40,877 bases of DNA from Rhodospirillaceae bacterium (lineage in GTDB: Bacteria > Pseudomonadota > Alphaproteobacteria > GCA-2731375), in NCBI GenBank assembly GCA_002731375.1, contig PCBT01000054.1, positions 128,500 to 169,376 of the forward strand. The letters are read 5' to 3'. Both the position numbers and the translations under genes were made by a program. Under the pieces are notes generated by a model, which was given only the letters and a program-made list of their open reading frames with translations, ran no database searches and was not told the DNA's origin. Of the stretch, positions 8,539-17,316 are shown in pieces; within the stretch, counting starts at the first letter, position 1; each line of letters opens with the position of its first letter.

Positions 8539-9465
8539 ATGGAAACCTGGGTCTGGATACCGATCACCTGTCTTGCCGCCTTCATGCAGGCGGCGCGGAC
8601 GGCGGGACAAAAACATCTGACCAAAGATTTCTCCGCCGTCGGCGCCTCGTACGTGCGCTTTCTGTGGGGTCTGCCGTTCGCCCTGGGCTATATGCTGTTC
8701 CTAAAGCAACAAGGCAGCCACGAGTTGCCGGATGCGGATTGGGAGTTTTTTGTTTTTTCCGCCCTGACCGGTCTGTCGCAAATCGCCGCCACGGTCTTGT
8801 TGGTCTATTTGTTTTCCCTGCGCAATTTTGCCATCGGCTCCACCTATGCCCGGACCGAAGCTTTGTTGACGGCCGTCGTGGGCGCGGTGGTGTTTCACGA
8901 AGCCCTGTCGGGCGGCGGCTGGCTGGCAGTTGCGATCGGTGCCCTCGGCGTGGTGATCATAAATCTTGCCAGAACCGGCACAGGTGCCGGATCCGGCGCG
9001 GGCGATACGCTGCTGCGCCGTTTGTTCCAGCCCGCTGCCGGCGTCGGCCTGGCCTCGGGCCTGGGCTTTGCCGGCGCCTCGTTGTTTCTGCGCCAGGCCA
9101 GCCTGTCCCTGGGCCTGGACGATTGGCTCTATGGCGCGGCGTTGACCTTGGTCCTGGTGCTGGTGATCCAGACCGCTCTAATGACGCTCTATATTCTGTT
9201 TCGCGCTCGTGATCAGATTGCCGCCATGGTGCCCAACTGGCGCGGCTGTCTGTTCGTCGGCATAACTTCCGTGATCGGTTCCGCCGGTTGGTTCACCGCT
9301 ATGACCATAGAACGCGCCGCATACGTCAAGGCCCTGGGCCAGGTCGAGCTGCTGTTCACCCTTGCGCTGTCGGTATTGTTCTTCAAGGAGCGGTCAACGC
9401 CCAAGGAGCTGTTCGGCATGCTGCTGATCGCGGGCAGCATCGTGGTTCTGTTGCTGTATGGCTAG
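8539..9465 (+). CDS. EamA/DMT-family transporter
   Basis: A 308-residue integral membrane protein with about ten hydrophobic segments arranged as two EamA repeats (roughly residues 5-140 and 155-308), the layout of the drug/metabolite transporter superfamily. Features include a small polar N-terminus, FALGYMLF in helix 2, TYARTEALLTAVVGAVVFHE, the usual end-of-repeat glutamate segment, and FTLALSVLFFKERSTPKELFG, the matching block of the second half. Members export amino acids or other metabolites. It starts 14 bases after the proline-racemase-like gene and is probably in one transcript with it, so an amino-acid-related substrate is plausible but not shown. Confidence 0.87.
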   Translation: METWVWIPITCLAAFMQAARTAGQKHLTKDFSAVGASYVRFLWGLPFALGYMLFLKQQGSHELPDADWEFFVFSALTGLSQIAATVLLVYLFSLRNFAIGSTYARTEALLTAVVGAVVFHEALSGGGWLAVAIGALGVVIINLARTGTGAGSGAGDTLLRRLFQPAAGVGLASGLGFAGASLFLRQASLSLGLDDWLYGAALTLVLVLVIQTALMTLYILFRARDQIAAMVPNWRGCLFVGITSVIGSAGWFTAMTIERAAYVKALGQVELLFTLALSVLFFKERSTPKELFGMLLIAGSIVVLLLYG

Positions 9466-9659
9466 GAACTCTTTTGACGAACTTCGCGGATTTGCATCTC
9501 GTGGTTGCTATGTAGATTGGTCTAGTCTTGGATTGATAATTGGACCCTGTTCGAAAGCAGGGACTAATTAATTTGCGTAGGACGACGGAGCTGTCTAGAA
9601 AAACTGACTAAGGAATTGTCGGTGCTTTGGCAAGAGTGTCCCCAATACCGGTGTAACGA

Positions 9660-9854
9660 GTGCCTGGAGAACAAATCCCAATCAATCCGGTCATCATCGA
9701 ATGGGCTCGTATTCGTGCTGGGTTCTCGCCCGAGGAAGCCGCAGCGAAATTCTAGAAATTCGCAGTATGGGAGGCTGGATGTTCTGATCACAAAAAATAT
9801 TTCAGTAAGAAATTCTTTGCTTCAATTTTCATTTGCGTCTGGATTCCACGGTGA
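9660..9854 (+). pseudogene. Remnant of an XRE/ImmA-IrrE-type protein N-terminus, broken by an in-frame stop
   Basis: The frame starting at the GTG at 9660 reads INPVIIEWARIRAGFSPEEA, then AAKF, a TAG stop at 9753-9755, and continues in the same frame as KFAVWEAG before losing similarity and ending at TGA 9852-9854. The pattern N-P-x-x-I-x-W-A-R-x-R-A-G-x-S-x-E-E-A-A, followed after ~10 residues by WEAG, is how many ImmA/IrrE-type toxin or regulator proteins begin (helix-turn-helix segment), as I know that family. There is no recognisable ribosome site and the catalytic HExxH part is absent. I read it as a decayed, truncated gene sitting in the only long gap on this side of the window. Confidence 0.5.
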
Positions 9855-9863
9855 GAGGCCATG

Positions 9864-10790
9864 CTAATCCCCTCGCAGCCAGGCTTGTGCCAACTGGTGT
9901 GCAATTGCCAGGGGCGCGGGCATGCGCAGCCTGGACTGATCCTGCCAGCTGTTGACCATGTCGTGTACCTCGTCGCGGCTGAACCAGCGGGCTTCCTCCA
10001 ATTCCTCCGGGTCCACGTTGATTTCCGTGGTTTCGGCGGTGGCGAAACAGCCCATCATCAGGGACGAAGGGAAGGGCCAGGGTTGCGAGAAGATATAGCG
10101 CACATCGCCGACCTTGATGCCGGCTTCCTCGAAGACTTCGCGGCGGACGGTTTCCTCGATTGTTTCGCCCGGCTCCATGAAGCCGGCCAGGGCGGAGTAG
10201 CTGTTGGGCGCGAAGATCCTCTGCCTGCCCAACAGGCAACGCTCGCTATCCAAAACCAACATTATGGTGACCGGGTCAGTGCGTGGGAAATGCATCGCGC
10301 CGCAGTCCTCATCTTCGCACTTCCGGGAATAGCCGGCCTCGCCCATTTCCGAAGGTTTGCCGCAGACCGAGCAGAAACCATGGCGTGCATGCCAATCCAG
10401 CATGGAGCGCGCCTGCGCCAGAATCGCTGCATCCCCCCCGCTGCACGAGGCGGCGGCGCTGCGCACATCAACCCACTTGCCATATTCCTGCAGCGGTGCG
10501 TCTTTCCGATGTGAACCCGCGCTGGAGACATCAATGGCGAAGTGCGAGACGCCGTTGATCTGACCCAGCAACAATGTGGTTGCGCCTTGATTGAGGAAGC
10601 GCTGTACGTCTTCCTTGCGGCACCAGCCGATGCGCAAATTATCGCCTGGCATCATCAAGGCGCGCAACTGCCACATGGGCAAGAAGCATGTGGCCGCGCC
10701 GTTTATTTCCTCTTTCAGCCACTGCTTGTTGCGCCGCTCGTTGCCCATGCGGTTCAGGGGACTGCCAGCGAAGGTGTTGATGAACTCCAT
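9864..10790 (-). CDS. nudC: NADH pyrophosphatase / NAD-cap RNA hydrolase NudC family
   Basis: A 308-residue Nudix hydrolase. A zinc ribbon with Cys140, Cys143, Cys158 and Cys163 precedes the Nudix box (GX5EX7REUXEEXGU, about 203-225), and the NudC-specific SQPWPFPSS motif is at 235-243. NudC cleaves NAD(H) and removes the NAD cap from RNA 5' ends. I chose the ATG at 10790 because the family N-terminus (MEFINTFAGSPLNR) begins there; the frame stays open to 10952 but that extension is unlike the family. The gene is divergent from the flavoprotein gene at 10971. Confidence 0.92.
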   Translation of the reverse strand: MEFINTFAGSPLNRMGNERRNKQWLKEEINGAATCFLPMWQLRALMMPGDNLRIGWCRKEDVQRFLNQGATTLLLGQINGVSHFAIDVSSAGSHRKDAPLQEYGKWVDVRSAAASCSGGDAAILAQARSMLDWHARHGFCSVCGKPSEMGEAGYSRKCEDEDCGAMHFPRTDPVTIMLVLDSERCLLGRQRIFAPNSYSALAGFMEPGETIEETVRREVFEEAGIKVGDVRYIFSQPWPFPSSLMMGCFATAETTEINVDPEELEEARWFSRDEVHDMVNSWQDQSRLRMPAPLAIAHQLAQAWLRGD

Positions 10791-10970
10791 AATCCGTCCG
10801 TCTTTTTCTACTGCTGGAATCAAATTGTTGGCGCGAAGGGTGCCACATGCCGTGCCCTTCCGCAAATCTGCCCCGTAAATCCGCCCCGTAAATCTGCCAT
10901 TGCGCATCAGGCCTGATGTCGCGATTATGGCCGAAATAATAAATGCCATCATTCAGAGCGGAATAAGATC

Positions 10971-12599
10971 ATGGAAACGACGGAAACACTCCGGGCAGAT
11001 GTCTGGATCATCGGTTCGGGCGCGGCGGGCCTAATGGCCGCCATCAAGGCGAAACTGGCGGGCGCCGATGTCGCCGTGGTCGGCAAAAGCGGCCCGGGCA
11101 AGGGTACCTCGACCACATTCGCCGTCGGCGCCTTGGCCGGGCCCTGGGATGGCCTTTCGGAAGAAGATTACAAGGAACGGGTGTTGACCGCTGGGCGCGG
11201 CCTGAACGAGACCGAGATGGTCGATATTGCCGCCGCCGAAGCGGGTGCGCGTTTTCAGGATCTGATCGATTGGGGCATGACCACGAAATCCGCGCCGGGC
11301 GTTTTCATGGCGCTGCCCAAGGGCGATCCCGGCGACAAGGTTCCCGTCTGGGGCCGGGAAATCGTGCACACCCTTGTGGCCAAGGCTGAGGAAGTTGGAG
11401 TGCGCTTCATCAATAACCTGGTGGTCCGCTCCATTGCCGCCGGAGAAGACGGCGTCTGTCTGTCCGCCTATGGGGCGCGGCAGAGGCAGTGGTTCGAGCT
11501 GCGCGGCGGTGCGGTGATCCTGGCGGCGGGCGGAGCGGGTGCGCTGTTCCTGCATCATGACAATCCCAAACGGATCGGCGGTGATGCCCATACCTTGGCC
11601 TACGAGGCCGGTTGCGTGATGCAGGATATGGAGTTCGTGCAATTCTACCCCGTCGCCATCGCCGAACCGGGTAAGCAGATCTTCCTGATAGAACCCGAAG
11701 GCGCCGATCTGGGCCATCTGAGCAATGCGGTTGGCGAGGATATTCTGGACAAGTATGATATCACCGTGCGCCCGGCGGCGACCCATGCCCGCGATGCGCT
11801 GTCGCAAGCCTTGTTTAAGGAGATAGAGGAGCACGATGGCGCGGTCTATATCGACCTGACCCATGTGACCAAGGAAGAATGGTGCGCCAACCCCATCTCG
11901 GCCACCAAATGGGCCTACCTAGATGCCAATTTTAATGCCTGGAAGCAGAAACTGCGGGTTGCGCCGGTGGCGCATTTCTCGGGTGGTGGGGCGCGGACGG
12001 ATGCCCATGGGGCCACGAACATTCCCGGCCTGTACGCGGCGGGCGAGGCCACGGGCGGCATGCATGGGGCTAACCGCATGGGCGGTAACGCCCTGACCGA
12101 ATGCCTGGTCTTCGGCCAGCGCGCCGGGTTGGCGGCGACTGAATTCGCCAAGGATAAGGATAAGGGCAGCAAGGCGGCGGCGCCGGCGCCGTTGCCCTCT
12201 GCCGGTGCGCCGCAGGAGGACGCGGACGACTTGCGGGCCGAACTGTGTCAGATCATGTGGCAATACGGCGGTATCCGCCGGGATGCCGCCGGTCTGGCCA
12301 CGGGCTTGGAAAAGGTCCGTGCCATCGCCGCGCAAGCCGCACGGATCCGTGGCGTCAACGAGCCGCGAAAATTGGAGAAATTTCTTGAAACCCAGCTTGC
12401 CGCCGGCGCCGCCGAGCTGATCATCCAGGCTGCCAGCCGGCGCGAGGAAAGCCGGGGCACCCATGCGCGAGCTGATTTTCCCGCCGCCGACGATAAGAAA
12501 TGGCGCGGCCACCTGAAAGTGGTGCGTCAGGCCGATGGCCCGAACTGGTGGTTTGATGCCCTAGCTGAGGATGAAGACGGTATTCAGGCGGCGGAGTGA
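10971..12599 (+). CDS. FAD-binding fumarate-reductase/succinate-dehydrogenase-like flavoprotein (orphan)
   Basis: A 542-residue flavoprotein of the succinate dehydrogenase/fumarate reductase/L-aspartate oxidase family. An N-terminal Rossmann motif GSGAAGLMAA (15-24) binds FAD, a KGTSTTFA block follows, and the substrate-domain signature HFSGGGARTD plus the C-terminal FAD segment GANRMGGNALTECLVFGQRAG lie at about 335-385. The C-terminal helical domain (about 415-520) is like that of the SdhA family. No iron-sulfur (SdhB) or membrane-anchor gene is next to it, so it is not a standard complex II. Soluble homologues include aspartate oxidase, adenylylsulfate reductase-like and other dehydrogenases. 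The amidase 147 bases downstream is on the same strand; a functional link is only a guess. Confidence 0.86.
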   Translation: METTETLRADVWIIGSGAAGLMAAIKAKLAGADVAVVGKSGPGKGTSTTFAVGALAGPWDGLSEEDYKERVLTAGRGLNETEMVDIAAAEAGARFQDLIDWGMTTKSAPGVFMALPKGDPGDKVPVWGREIVHTLVAKAEEVGVRFINNLVVRSIAAGEDGVCLSAYGARQRQWFELRGGAVILAAGGAGALFLHHDNPKRIGGDAHTLAYEAGCVMQDMEFVQFYPVAIAEPGKQIFLIEPEGADLGHLSNAVGEDILDKYDITVRPAATHARDALSQALFKEIEEHDGAVYIDLTHVTKEEWCANPISATKWAYLDANFNAWKQKLRVAPVAHFSGGGARTDAHGATNIPGLYAAGEATGGMHGANRMGGNALTECLVFGQRAGLAATEFAKDKDKGSKAAAPAPLPSAGAPQEDADDLRAELCQIMWQYGGIRRDAAGLATGLEKVRAIAAQAARIRGVNEPRKLEKFLETQLAAGAAELIIQAASRREESRGTHARADFPAADDKKWRGHLKVVRQADGPNWWFDALAEDEDGIQAAE

Positions 12600-12746
12600 G
12601 GTTTTTGATGCCAGCCACGTCGCGCCGGCAACGGGCGTAGCCTGTTCCATTGCGCATAGCTTCCCGATCAATCTAGTTGGTCACTTCCCTACACATATCG
12701 CTACTGGCTATGATGATAGTCTGGAAATTAAGGAAAGAGTAGCGTC

Positions 12747-14198
12747 ATGACCGAGGAACTAATCGCATTGAGCGCTTGTCAGGCAGTTCATCGTTTGGAA
12801 GCAGGCGAGGTCTCGCCGTTGGAGATGATCGATGCGGCGGCGGCCCGAATTGTCGAAGTCGAGCCGCAAGTCAATGCCCTGCCCACCCTTTGCCTGGAGC
12901 GTGCCCGGGCACACGCCGAACGCCTTATGGCGGGAAAGGGCCGGGAGGCGATGGGCCAGGCCGGATGGCTGGCCGGCCTGCCTGTGGCAATCAAGGACTT
13001 GATGGATGTGGGCGGCGTGCGCACCACCTATGGCTCACCCATATTCGCCGACCATGTGCCAAGCGCCTCCCACCCCCTGGTGCAACGGATTGAGCGCATG
13101 GGCGGCGTCGTCATCGGCAAATCGAACACGCCTGAATTTGGCGCTGGTGGCAATACTTTCAACGAGGTATTCGGCAAGACCCGTAATCCCTGGAACACCG
13201 CGCTGACGCCGGCAGGTTCCACGGGCGGCGGCGCGGCGGCGTTGGCGGCGGGAGAGATTTGGCTGGCCCATGGCAGCGATCACGGCGGCTCTCTGCGCCG
13301 GCCCGCCACCTATTGCTCCGTGGTCGGTCTGCGCCCGTCGCCCGGGCGGGTGACACGGGGTACGGTCAACACCATGTTTTCGCCCCTCTCGGTACAAGGT
13401 CCCATGGCACGGAATGTCCCCGATCTGGCCCTGTTCCTGGATGCCATGGCCGGCTTCTGTCCTGCCGATCCCATGACTTTTGACGCGCCGGCGGTGTCCT
13501 TTAGCCAAGCGGTGGCGGAGGCCAAAATTCCGCTCCGCATCGCCTATGCCGAGACTATTGGCGGCTCTCCAATCGATCGGGAAACCCGCAATATTTGCCG
13601 CGCGGCGATGGGGATCTTTCAAAATCTCGGCGCCGAGGTTGAGGAAATTAATATCGAAATTGATGATCTGGAAGGCACCTTCCTGGCCCTACGCTCGCAG
13701 CAGTTCGTCATCGACCGGGAGCTGCAATTGCAAAGCCACCGGGACCTGATCAAGCCGGATATCATTTGGAATACGGAACTGGGCCTGAAGCAGTCAATCT
13801 CCGATCTGGCCAAGGCCGAGCGGAGCCGCGCCGTGCTCTATGGCCGTTTCGCGGAACTGTTCGGAGAATACGACCTGATCGTCACGCCGGGGGCCAATAC
13901 GCCGGCCTTCGACGTTGATTTGCGCCACCCCGAGGCCATTGATGGCGTCAAGCTGGAGCATTACATGGCCGCTTCACTGCTAACAGCGGCGATCACCTTG
14001 TCCGCCTCGCCCGCTTTGTCGCTGCCCTGCGGTTTCGATCAGTATGGCCGCCCAATTGGTTTGCAACTGGTCGCCCCGCCCCGTGGCGAGGCACCATTGC
14101 TGGCGGCGGGCGCGTTGTACGAGGCAGAGAGCGGCTTGTATAAACAGCTGCCGATTGATCCGCGCCCAGGTACGGTGCCGCCCGTGACAGGCTCATAA
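12747..14198 (+). CDS. Amidase signature family hydrolase
   Basis: A 483-residue amidase-signature enzyme with the complete Ser-cisSer-Lys triad: Lys83 in VAIKDLMDV, the cis-Ser158 in AGSTGG (the family usually has GGSSGG) and nucleophile Ser182 in SDHGGSLRRPA. The fold spans the full length, ending IGLQLVAPPRGEAPLLAAG. Such enzymes hydrolyse carboxamides such as indoleacetamide, aryl amides or carbamoyl compounds. The glutamine-amidotransferase GatA is the other family branch, but no gatB or gatC is adjacent and the signature serine-rich segment is diverged, so a general amidase is likelier. The start is supported by AAGGAAAG 10 bases upstream. Confidence 0.9.
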   Translation: MTEELIALSACQAVHRLEAGEVSPLEMIDAAAARIVEVEPQVNALPTLCLERARAHAERLMAGKGREAMGQAGWLAGLPVAIKDLMDVGGVRTTYGSPIFADHVPSASHPLVQRIERMGGVVIGKSNTPEFGAGGNTFNEVFGKTRNPWNTALTPAGSTGGGAAALAAGEIWLAHGSDHGGSLRRPATYCSVVGLRPSPGRVTRGTVNTMFSPLSVQGPMARNVPDLALFLDAMAGFCPADPMTFDAPAVSFSQAVAEAKIPLRIAYAETIGGSPIDRETRNICRAAMGIFQNLGAEVEEINIEIDDLEGTFLALRSQQFVIDRELQLQSHRDLIKPDIIWNTELGLKQSISDLAKAERSRAVLYGRFAELFGEYDLIVTPGANTPAFDVDLRHPEAIDGVKLEHYMAASLLTAAITLSASPALSLPCGFDQYGRPIGLQLVAPPRGEAPLLAAGALYEAESGLYKQLPIDPRPGTVPPVTGS

Positions 14199-14240
14199 CC
14201 CGCTGGGCCAGATTTTTGTTCGATTCGCGAAATTCCCGGG

Positions 14241-14269
14241 TTGCGCATTCGGGGACAAAAGCGGATAAA
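14241..14269 (+). promoter_or_regulatory. Probable sigma70-type promoter of the SRP RNA gene
   Basis: TTGCGC (14241-14246) and GATAAA (14264-14269) are separated by 17 bases and lie 6 bases before 14276, where the closing helix of the SRP RNA begins. The position fits transcription starting at the RNA 5' end. Elements match the consensus only moderately, so this is a positional argument. Confidence 0.4.
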
Positions 14270-14275
14270 GCGCAC

Positions 14276-14370
14276 GGAAGGGCGGTTACGGACGGACCGC
14301 TTGCCAATCCGGTCAGGACCGAAAGGTAGCAGCCGTAACAAGTTTGGTCCGGGTCGTTGACCGTTCTTCC
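14276..14370 (+). ncRNA. ffs: Signal recognition particle RNA (4.5S-type, small bacterial SRP RNA)
   Basis: The helix 8 core is present: GGTCAGGACC, a GAAA tetraloop, then GGTAGCAGCC, matching the conserved SRP RNA apical stem and internal loop that bind Ffh. The outer ends pair fully: GGAAGGGCGGT at 14276-14286 with ACCGTTCTTCC at 14360-14370 (G-U pairs included), giving a ~95-nt hairpin, the usual size of the short bacterial form. Compared with E. coli (core TCC/GGA), the A-U pair at the corresponding position is reversed, a compensatory change. The gene sits directly upstream of dnaX, as in many proteobacteria. Conceptual reading frames across it are chance. Confidence 0.93.
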
Positions 14371-14436
14371 ACCTATCCTCCCCCAAGGTCATCCATTTAT
14401 ATGTTCGCCCCGCCGTGCTAGCGTAATGGCAGAGCT

Positions 14437-16380
14437 ATGAACGAGACTGATATGGATAATGTGGTGCCGGGCGGCAACGAAGGCGCGTCAAAAGATGACG
14501 CCGCTTATCGTGTTCTGGCGCGCAAATACCGGCCGCAGGATTTCAGCCAGCTGTTAGGCCAGGAGGCGCTGGTCCGCACCATTACCAATGCCATACGGGA
14601 AGAACGCATAGCGCATGCCTTTATCCTGACAGGGGTGCGCGGCGTGGGTAAGACCACCACGGCGCGGATTATCGCCCGATCCTTGAACTGTGTTGGCCCG
14701 GACGGCCAGGGCAGGCCAACGGTCGATCCCTGCGGGGTTTGCGAACATTGCATCGCGATCGCCGAATCGCGTCATGTTGATGTGCTGGAAATGGATGCGG
14801 CATCGCGCACCGGCGTCGATAATATGCGGGAATTGCTGGAGGGCGTTCGCTATCTGCCCGCCTCGGCCCGCTATAAGATCTACATCATCGATGAAGTGCA
14901 CATGCTCTCCACCGGCGCCTTCAACGCCTTGTTGAAAACCCTGGAAGAGCCGCCCAGCCACGTGAAGTTTATCTTTGCCACCACGGAAACACGCAAGCTG
15001 CCGGTGACCGTGCTGTCGCGGTGTCAGCGTTTTGATCTGCGCCGGGTGGGTGCCGAGCTGTTGGTTAGTCATTTCTCCGGCATTGTCGAGGCCGAGGGCG
15101 GAGTGGCGGAGGCCGAGGCGCTGAACCTGATCGCCGGTGCCGCCGAAGGTTCGGTGCGTGACGGTCTGTCCCTGCTGGATCAGGCCATCGCCCATTGCGG
15201 CGGTCAGGTCACGGCGGAACAGGTGCGCGAGATGCTGGGCCTGGCCGACCGGGTGCGGATTTATGATCTGTTCGAGGGCTTGATGAAGGGCGATGTGGCC
15301 GCTGCCCTGGCGCAATTGCGGGAGCAATACGACCTGGGCGCCGATCCGGAGGTGGTTCTGCGCGATCTGTTGGAATTGACCCATTTGCTGACCCGCTTGC
15401 AAGTGGCGCCTGAGGCTGGCGCCGATCCCGGCCTTTCGGAGATGGAACGGCAAAGGGCCGAGGCCCTGGCGCAGGGCCTGTCCATGCCCGTGCTGGCACG
15501 GACCTGGCAAATGCTGCTAAAGGGCCTGGGCGAGGTGCGCGGCGCGCCGTCGACCTTGGCGGCGGCGGAAATGATTTTGATCCGTCTGGCCTATAGCACC
15601 GATCTACCCAGCCCGGTTGACGCGGTACGCCAGGTCACGGGGGCGGCGGAGACGGCTACTGAAACACCTGCCGGCGCCAAGCCCACGCTGCCTTCGCCGC
15701 TGACACCGCCTACCTCAACCGCATCCGTGCCCGAGGTTGCTCCCGTGTCAGCGGCAAGTCCGGCGCCTGGTAATGTTTCGACGGCGCGAATGGGTGGCGG
15801 CGGTGCCGTATCCGCGTCTGCTCAGGTTCAGGTTCAGACGATGCCTGAAGGGGATCCGCAGGATGTACCTGACTACATCATGGAAGCGATCCCCGACCCG
15901 ATTGAGGAACAGCCCGGCGATGTGCCTGAAATGGCCACGGTGGAAGACTTCAGCCAGCCGGAGCCAACCGCCATTGATAGTTTCGCTGCGGTGGTGGCGC
16001 GGGCGCGGGAGGCGCGGGAAGGGCATCTGTATCATCATTTGATGGAAGATGTGCGGTTGGTGGAATTCCGCTTCGGGCATCTGGAAATCCGCCCCGAAGA
16101 AAACGCTCCGACCGATTTGGCTAACAAACTGCGCGCCAAGTTGGAGGTTTGGACCGGCGAAAGCTGGGCCGTGGTGATCAATGCTCAGGCGGAGGGCGAG
16201 CAGCCTTTGGCCGCTCAGCAACGCGAGGCGGAAGCCGATATTCTGGCCGACACCCAGGCCGACCCGCTTGTACAAGCGGTACTTGATACTTTCCCCGGCG
16301 CCAAGATTACTGATGTTCGTCCCCTTAGCTTCAGCGATGGCGGTGGCGAGGCCGGCAATTTTTCGAATGGAGATGAGTAG
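14437..16380 (+). CDS. dnaX: DNA polymerase III subunit gamma/tau
   Basis: A 647-residue clamp-loader ATPase subunit. Visible parts: AAA+ Walker A GVRGVGKTTTA (66-76), zinc-finger cysteines Cys85, Cys99, Cys102 and Cys105, Walker B IDEVH (151-155), sensor-1 ATTE (181-184) and SRC with the arginine finger (194-196). Domain III follows, then a Pro/Ala-rich linker at about 405-500 and a C-terminal tau-type domain (about 500-620) for polymerase contact. I found no clear slippery A-AAA-AAG frameshift site in the linker, so a shorter gamma product made by frameshifting is not supported. The gene starts 66 bases after the SRP RNA, and ybaB follows 2 bases after its stop. Confidence 0.95.
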   Translation: MNETDMDNVVPGGNEGASKDDAAYRVLARKYRPQDFSQLLGQEALVRTITNAIREERIAHAFILTGVRGVGKTTTARIIARSLNCVGPDGQGRPTVDPCGVCEHCIAIAESRHVDVLEMDAASRTGVDNMRELLEGVRYLPASARYKIYIIDEVHMLSTGAFNALLKTLEEPPSHVKFIFATTETRKLPVTVLSRCQRFDLRRVGAELLVSHFSGIVEAEGGVAEAEALNLIAGAAEGSVRDGLSLLDQAIAHCGGQVTAEQVREMLGLADRVRIYDLFEGLMKGDVAAALAQLREQYDLGADPEVVLRDLLELTHLLTRLQVAPEAGADPGLSEMERQRAEALAQGLSMPVLARTWQMLLKGLGEVRGAPSTLAAAEMILIRLAYSTDLPSPVDAVRQVTGAAETATETPAGAKPTLPSPLTPPTSTASVPEVAPVSAASPAPGNVSTARMGGGGAVSASAQVQVQTMPEGDPQDVPDYIMEAIPDPIEEQPGDVPEMATVEDFSQPEPTAIDSFAAVVARAREAREGHLYHHLMEDVRLVEFRFGHLEIRPEENAPTDLANKLRAKLEVWTGESWAVVINAQAEGEQPLAAQQREAEADILADTQADPLVQAVLDTFPGAKITDVRPLSFSDGGGEAGNFSNGDE

Positions 16381-16382
16381 CG

Positions 16383-16703
16383 ATGAAAAATCTGAGCCAG
16401 ATGATGAAACAGGCCCAGGAAATGCAGGGCAAGATAGAGGAAATGCAGGCCCGCATGGAAGGGGTGGAGATGACCGGCCAGGCTGGCGCCGGCTTGGTCA
16501 GCGTCACCTTGAACGGCAAGGGTGAAATGCGCGGCCTAAAAATGGATGCTTCCATCAAGGATGGAGATATGGAGGTCATGGAGGACCTGATCATCGCTGC
16601 CCATAACGATGCCAAACGCCGGGTCGAGGAATTCACGCAGGAAGAAATGAGCAAATTGACCGGCGGCCTGAACCTGCCCGCTGGCATGAAGTTGCCGTTC
16701 TGA
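16383..16703 (+). CDS. YbaB/EbfC family nucleoid-associated protein
   Basis: A 106-residue YbaB/EbfC protein, a small dimeric DNA-binding protein that coats the nucleoid. The N-terminal basic amphipathic helix [20 protein letters not shown] and the central [17 protein letters not shown] are the family pattern, and the C-terminus is [16 protein letters not shown]. It lies 2 bases after dnaX and 19 bases before recR, the classic dnaX-ybaB-recR operon. Confidence 0.95.
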   Translation: MKNLSQMMKQAQEMQGKIEEMQARMEGVEMTGQAGAGLVSVTLNGKGEMRGLKMDASIKDGDMEVMEDLIIAAHNDAKRRVEEFTQEEMSKLTGGLNLPAGMKLPF

Positions 16704-16722
16704 TTACGGCTTCGATGGTGCG

Positions 16723-17316
16723 ATGACCGGAACCCAGATTGATCAACTGATCCAGCTGTTGGCGAAATTGCCTGGTCTCGGCCCCCGGTCGGCCCGTCGC
16801 GCCGCCTTACATCTGATCGACCGCAAGGAAAGCTTGCTGCGCCCTCTGGCCCAGGCCATGGGCCAGGCCGCCGATAGCGTCGCGCCGTGTGATGTTTGCG
16901 GCAATCTTGACAGTGTGCAGCCCTGTGCCATTTGCCGCGACCAACGCCGGGATGGCTGCCAAATCTGTGTCGTGGAAAGCGTCGCCGATCTTTGGGCCTT
17001 AGAACGCTCCGGCGTCTTTCGCGGCCGCTATCATGTTCTGGGCGGGACATTGTCGGCCCTGGACGGCATCGGGCCGGAAGATCTGAATGTCGGTGCGCTG
17101 ATCGCCCGTGCCGGTGAAGACGCGGTTGGCGAAGTCATCTTGGCCACCAATGCCACGGTGGACGGCCAGACCACGGCGCATTTCCTGGCGGAGAAACTAT
17201 CGGATTGCAACGTCAAGGTCTCGGGCCTGGCCCACGGCGTGCCGGTGGGGGGAGAGCTGGATTACCTTGACGACGGCACCTTGGCTACGGCGCTGGGCTC
17301 GCGCCGCCCCGTTTGA
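16723..17316 (+). CDS. recR: Recombination mediator protein RecR
   Basis: A 197-residue RecR. Helix-hairpin-helix region [16 protein letters not shown] (16-31), a zinc finger with Cys56, Cys59, Cys68 and Cys71, and a Toprim domain (about 79-172, [14 protein letters not shown] at its start, ending in the [17 protein letters not shown] loop) form the full architecture. RecR acts with RecO and RecF to load RecA at gaps. Its 3' end overlaps by 32 bases the 3' end of the convergent efflux-pump gene; both ends encode normal C-termini. Confidence 0.95.
   Translation: MTGTQIDQLIQLLAKLPGLGPRSARRAALHLIDRKESLLRPLAQAMGQAADSVAPCDVCGNLDSVQPCAICRDQRRDGCQICVVESVADLWALERSGVFRGRYHVLGGTLSALDGIGPEDLNVGALIARAGEDAVGEVILATNATVDGQTTAHFLAEKLSDCNVKVSGLAHGVPVGGELDYLDDGTLATALGSRRPV

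Noticed and set aside
9545-9562. CCCTG-N8-CAGGG hairpin with a TTCGAAA loop, resembling a tRNA T-arm
   Set aside because: Loop is 8 bases, no acceptor, D or anticodon arm can be drawn around it; also too weak and lacking a T run for a terminator.
11031-11864. Long minus-strand frame opposite the flavoprotein gene
   Set aside because: Same cause: shadow of a gene with complete FAD motifs, no ribosome site and no recognisable domain.
15600-15950. Programmed frameshift site for a gamma form of DnaX
   Set aside because: No slippery A-rich heptamer with a following stem was found in the linker region.
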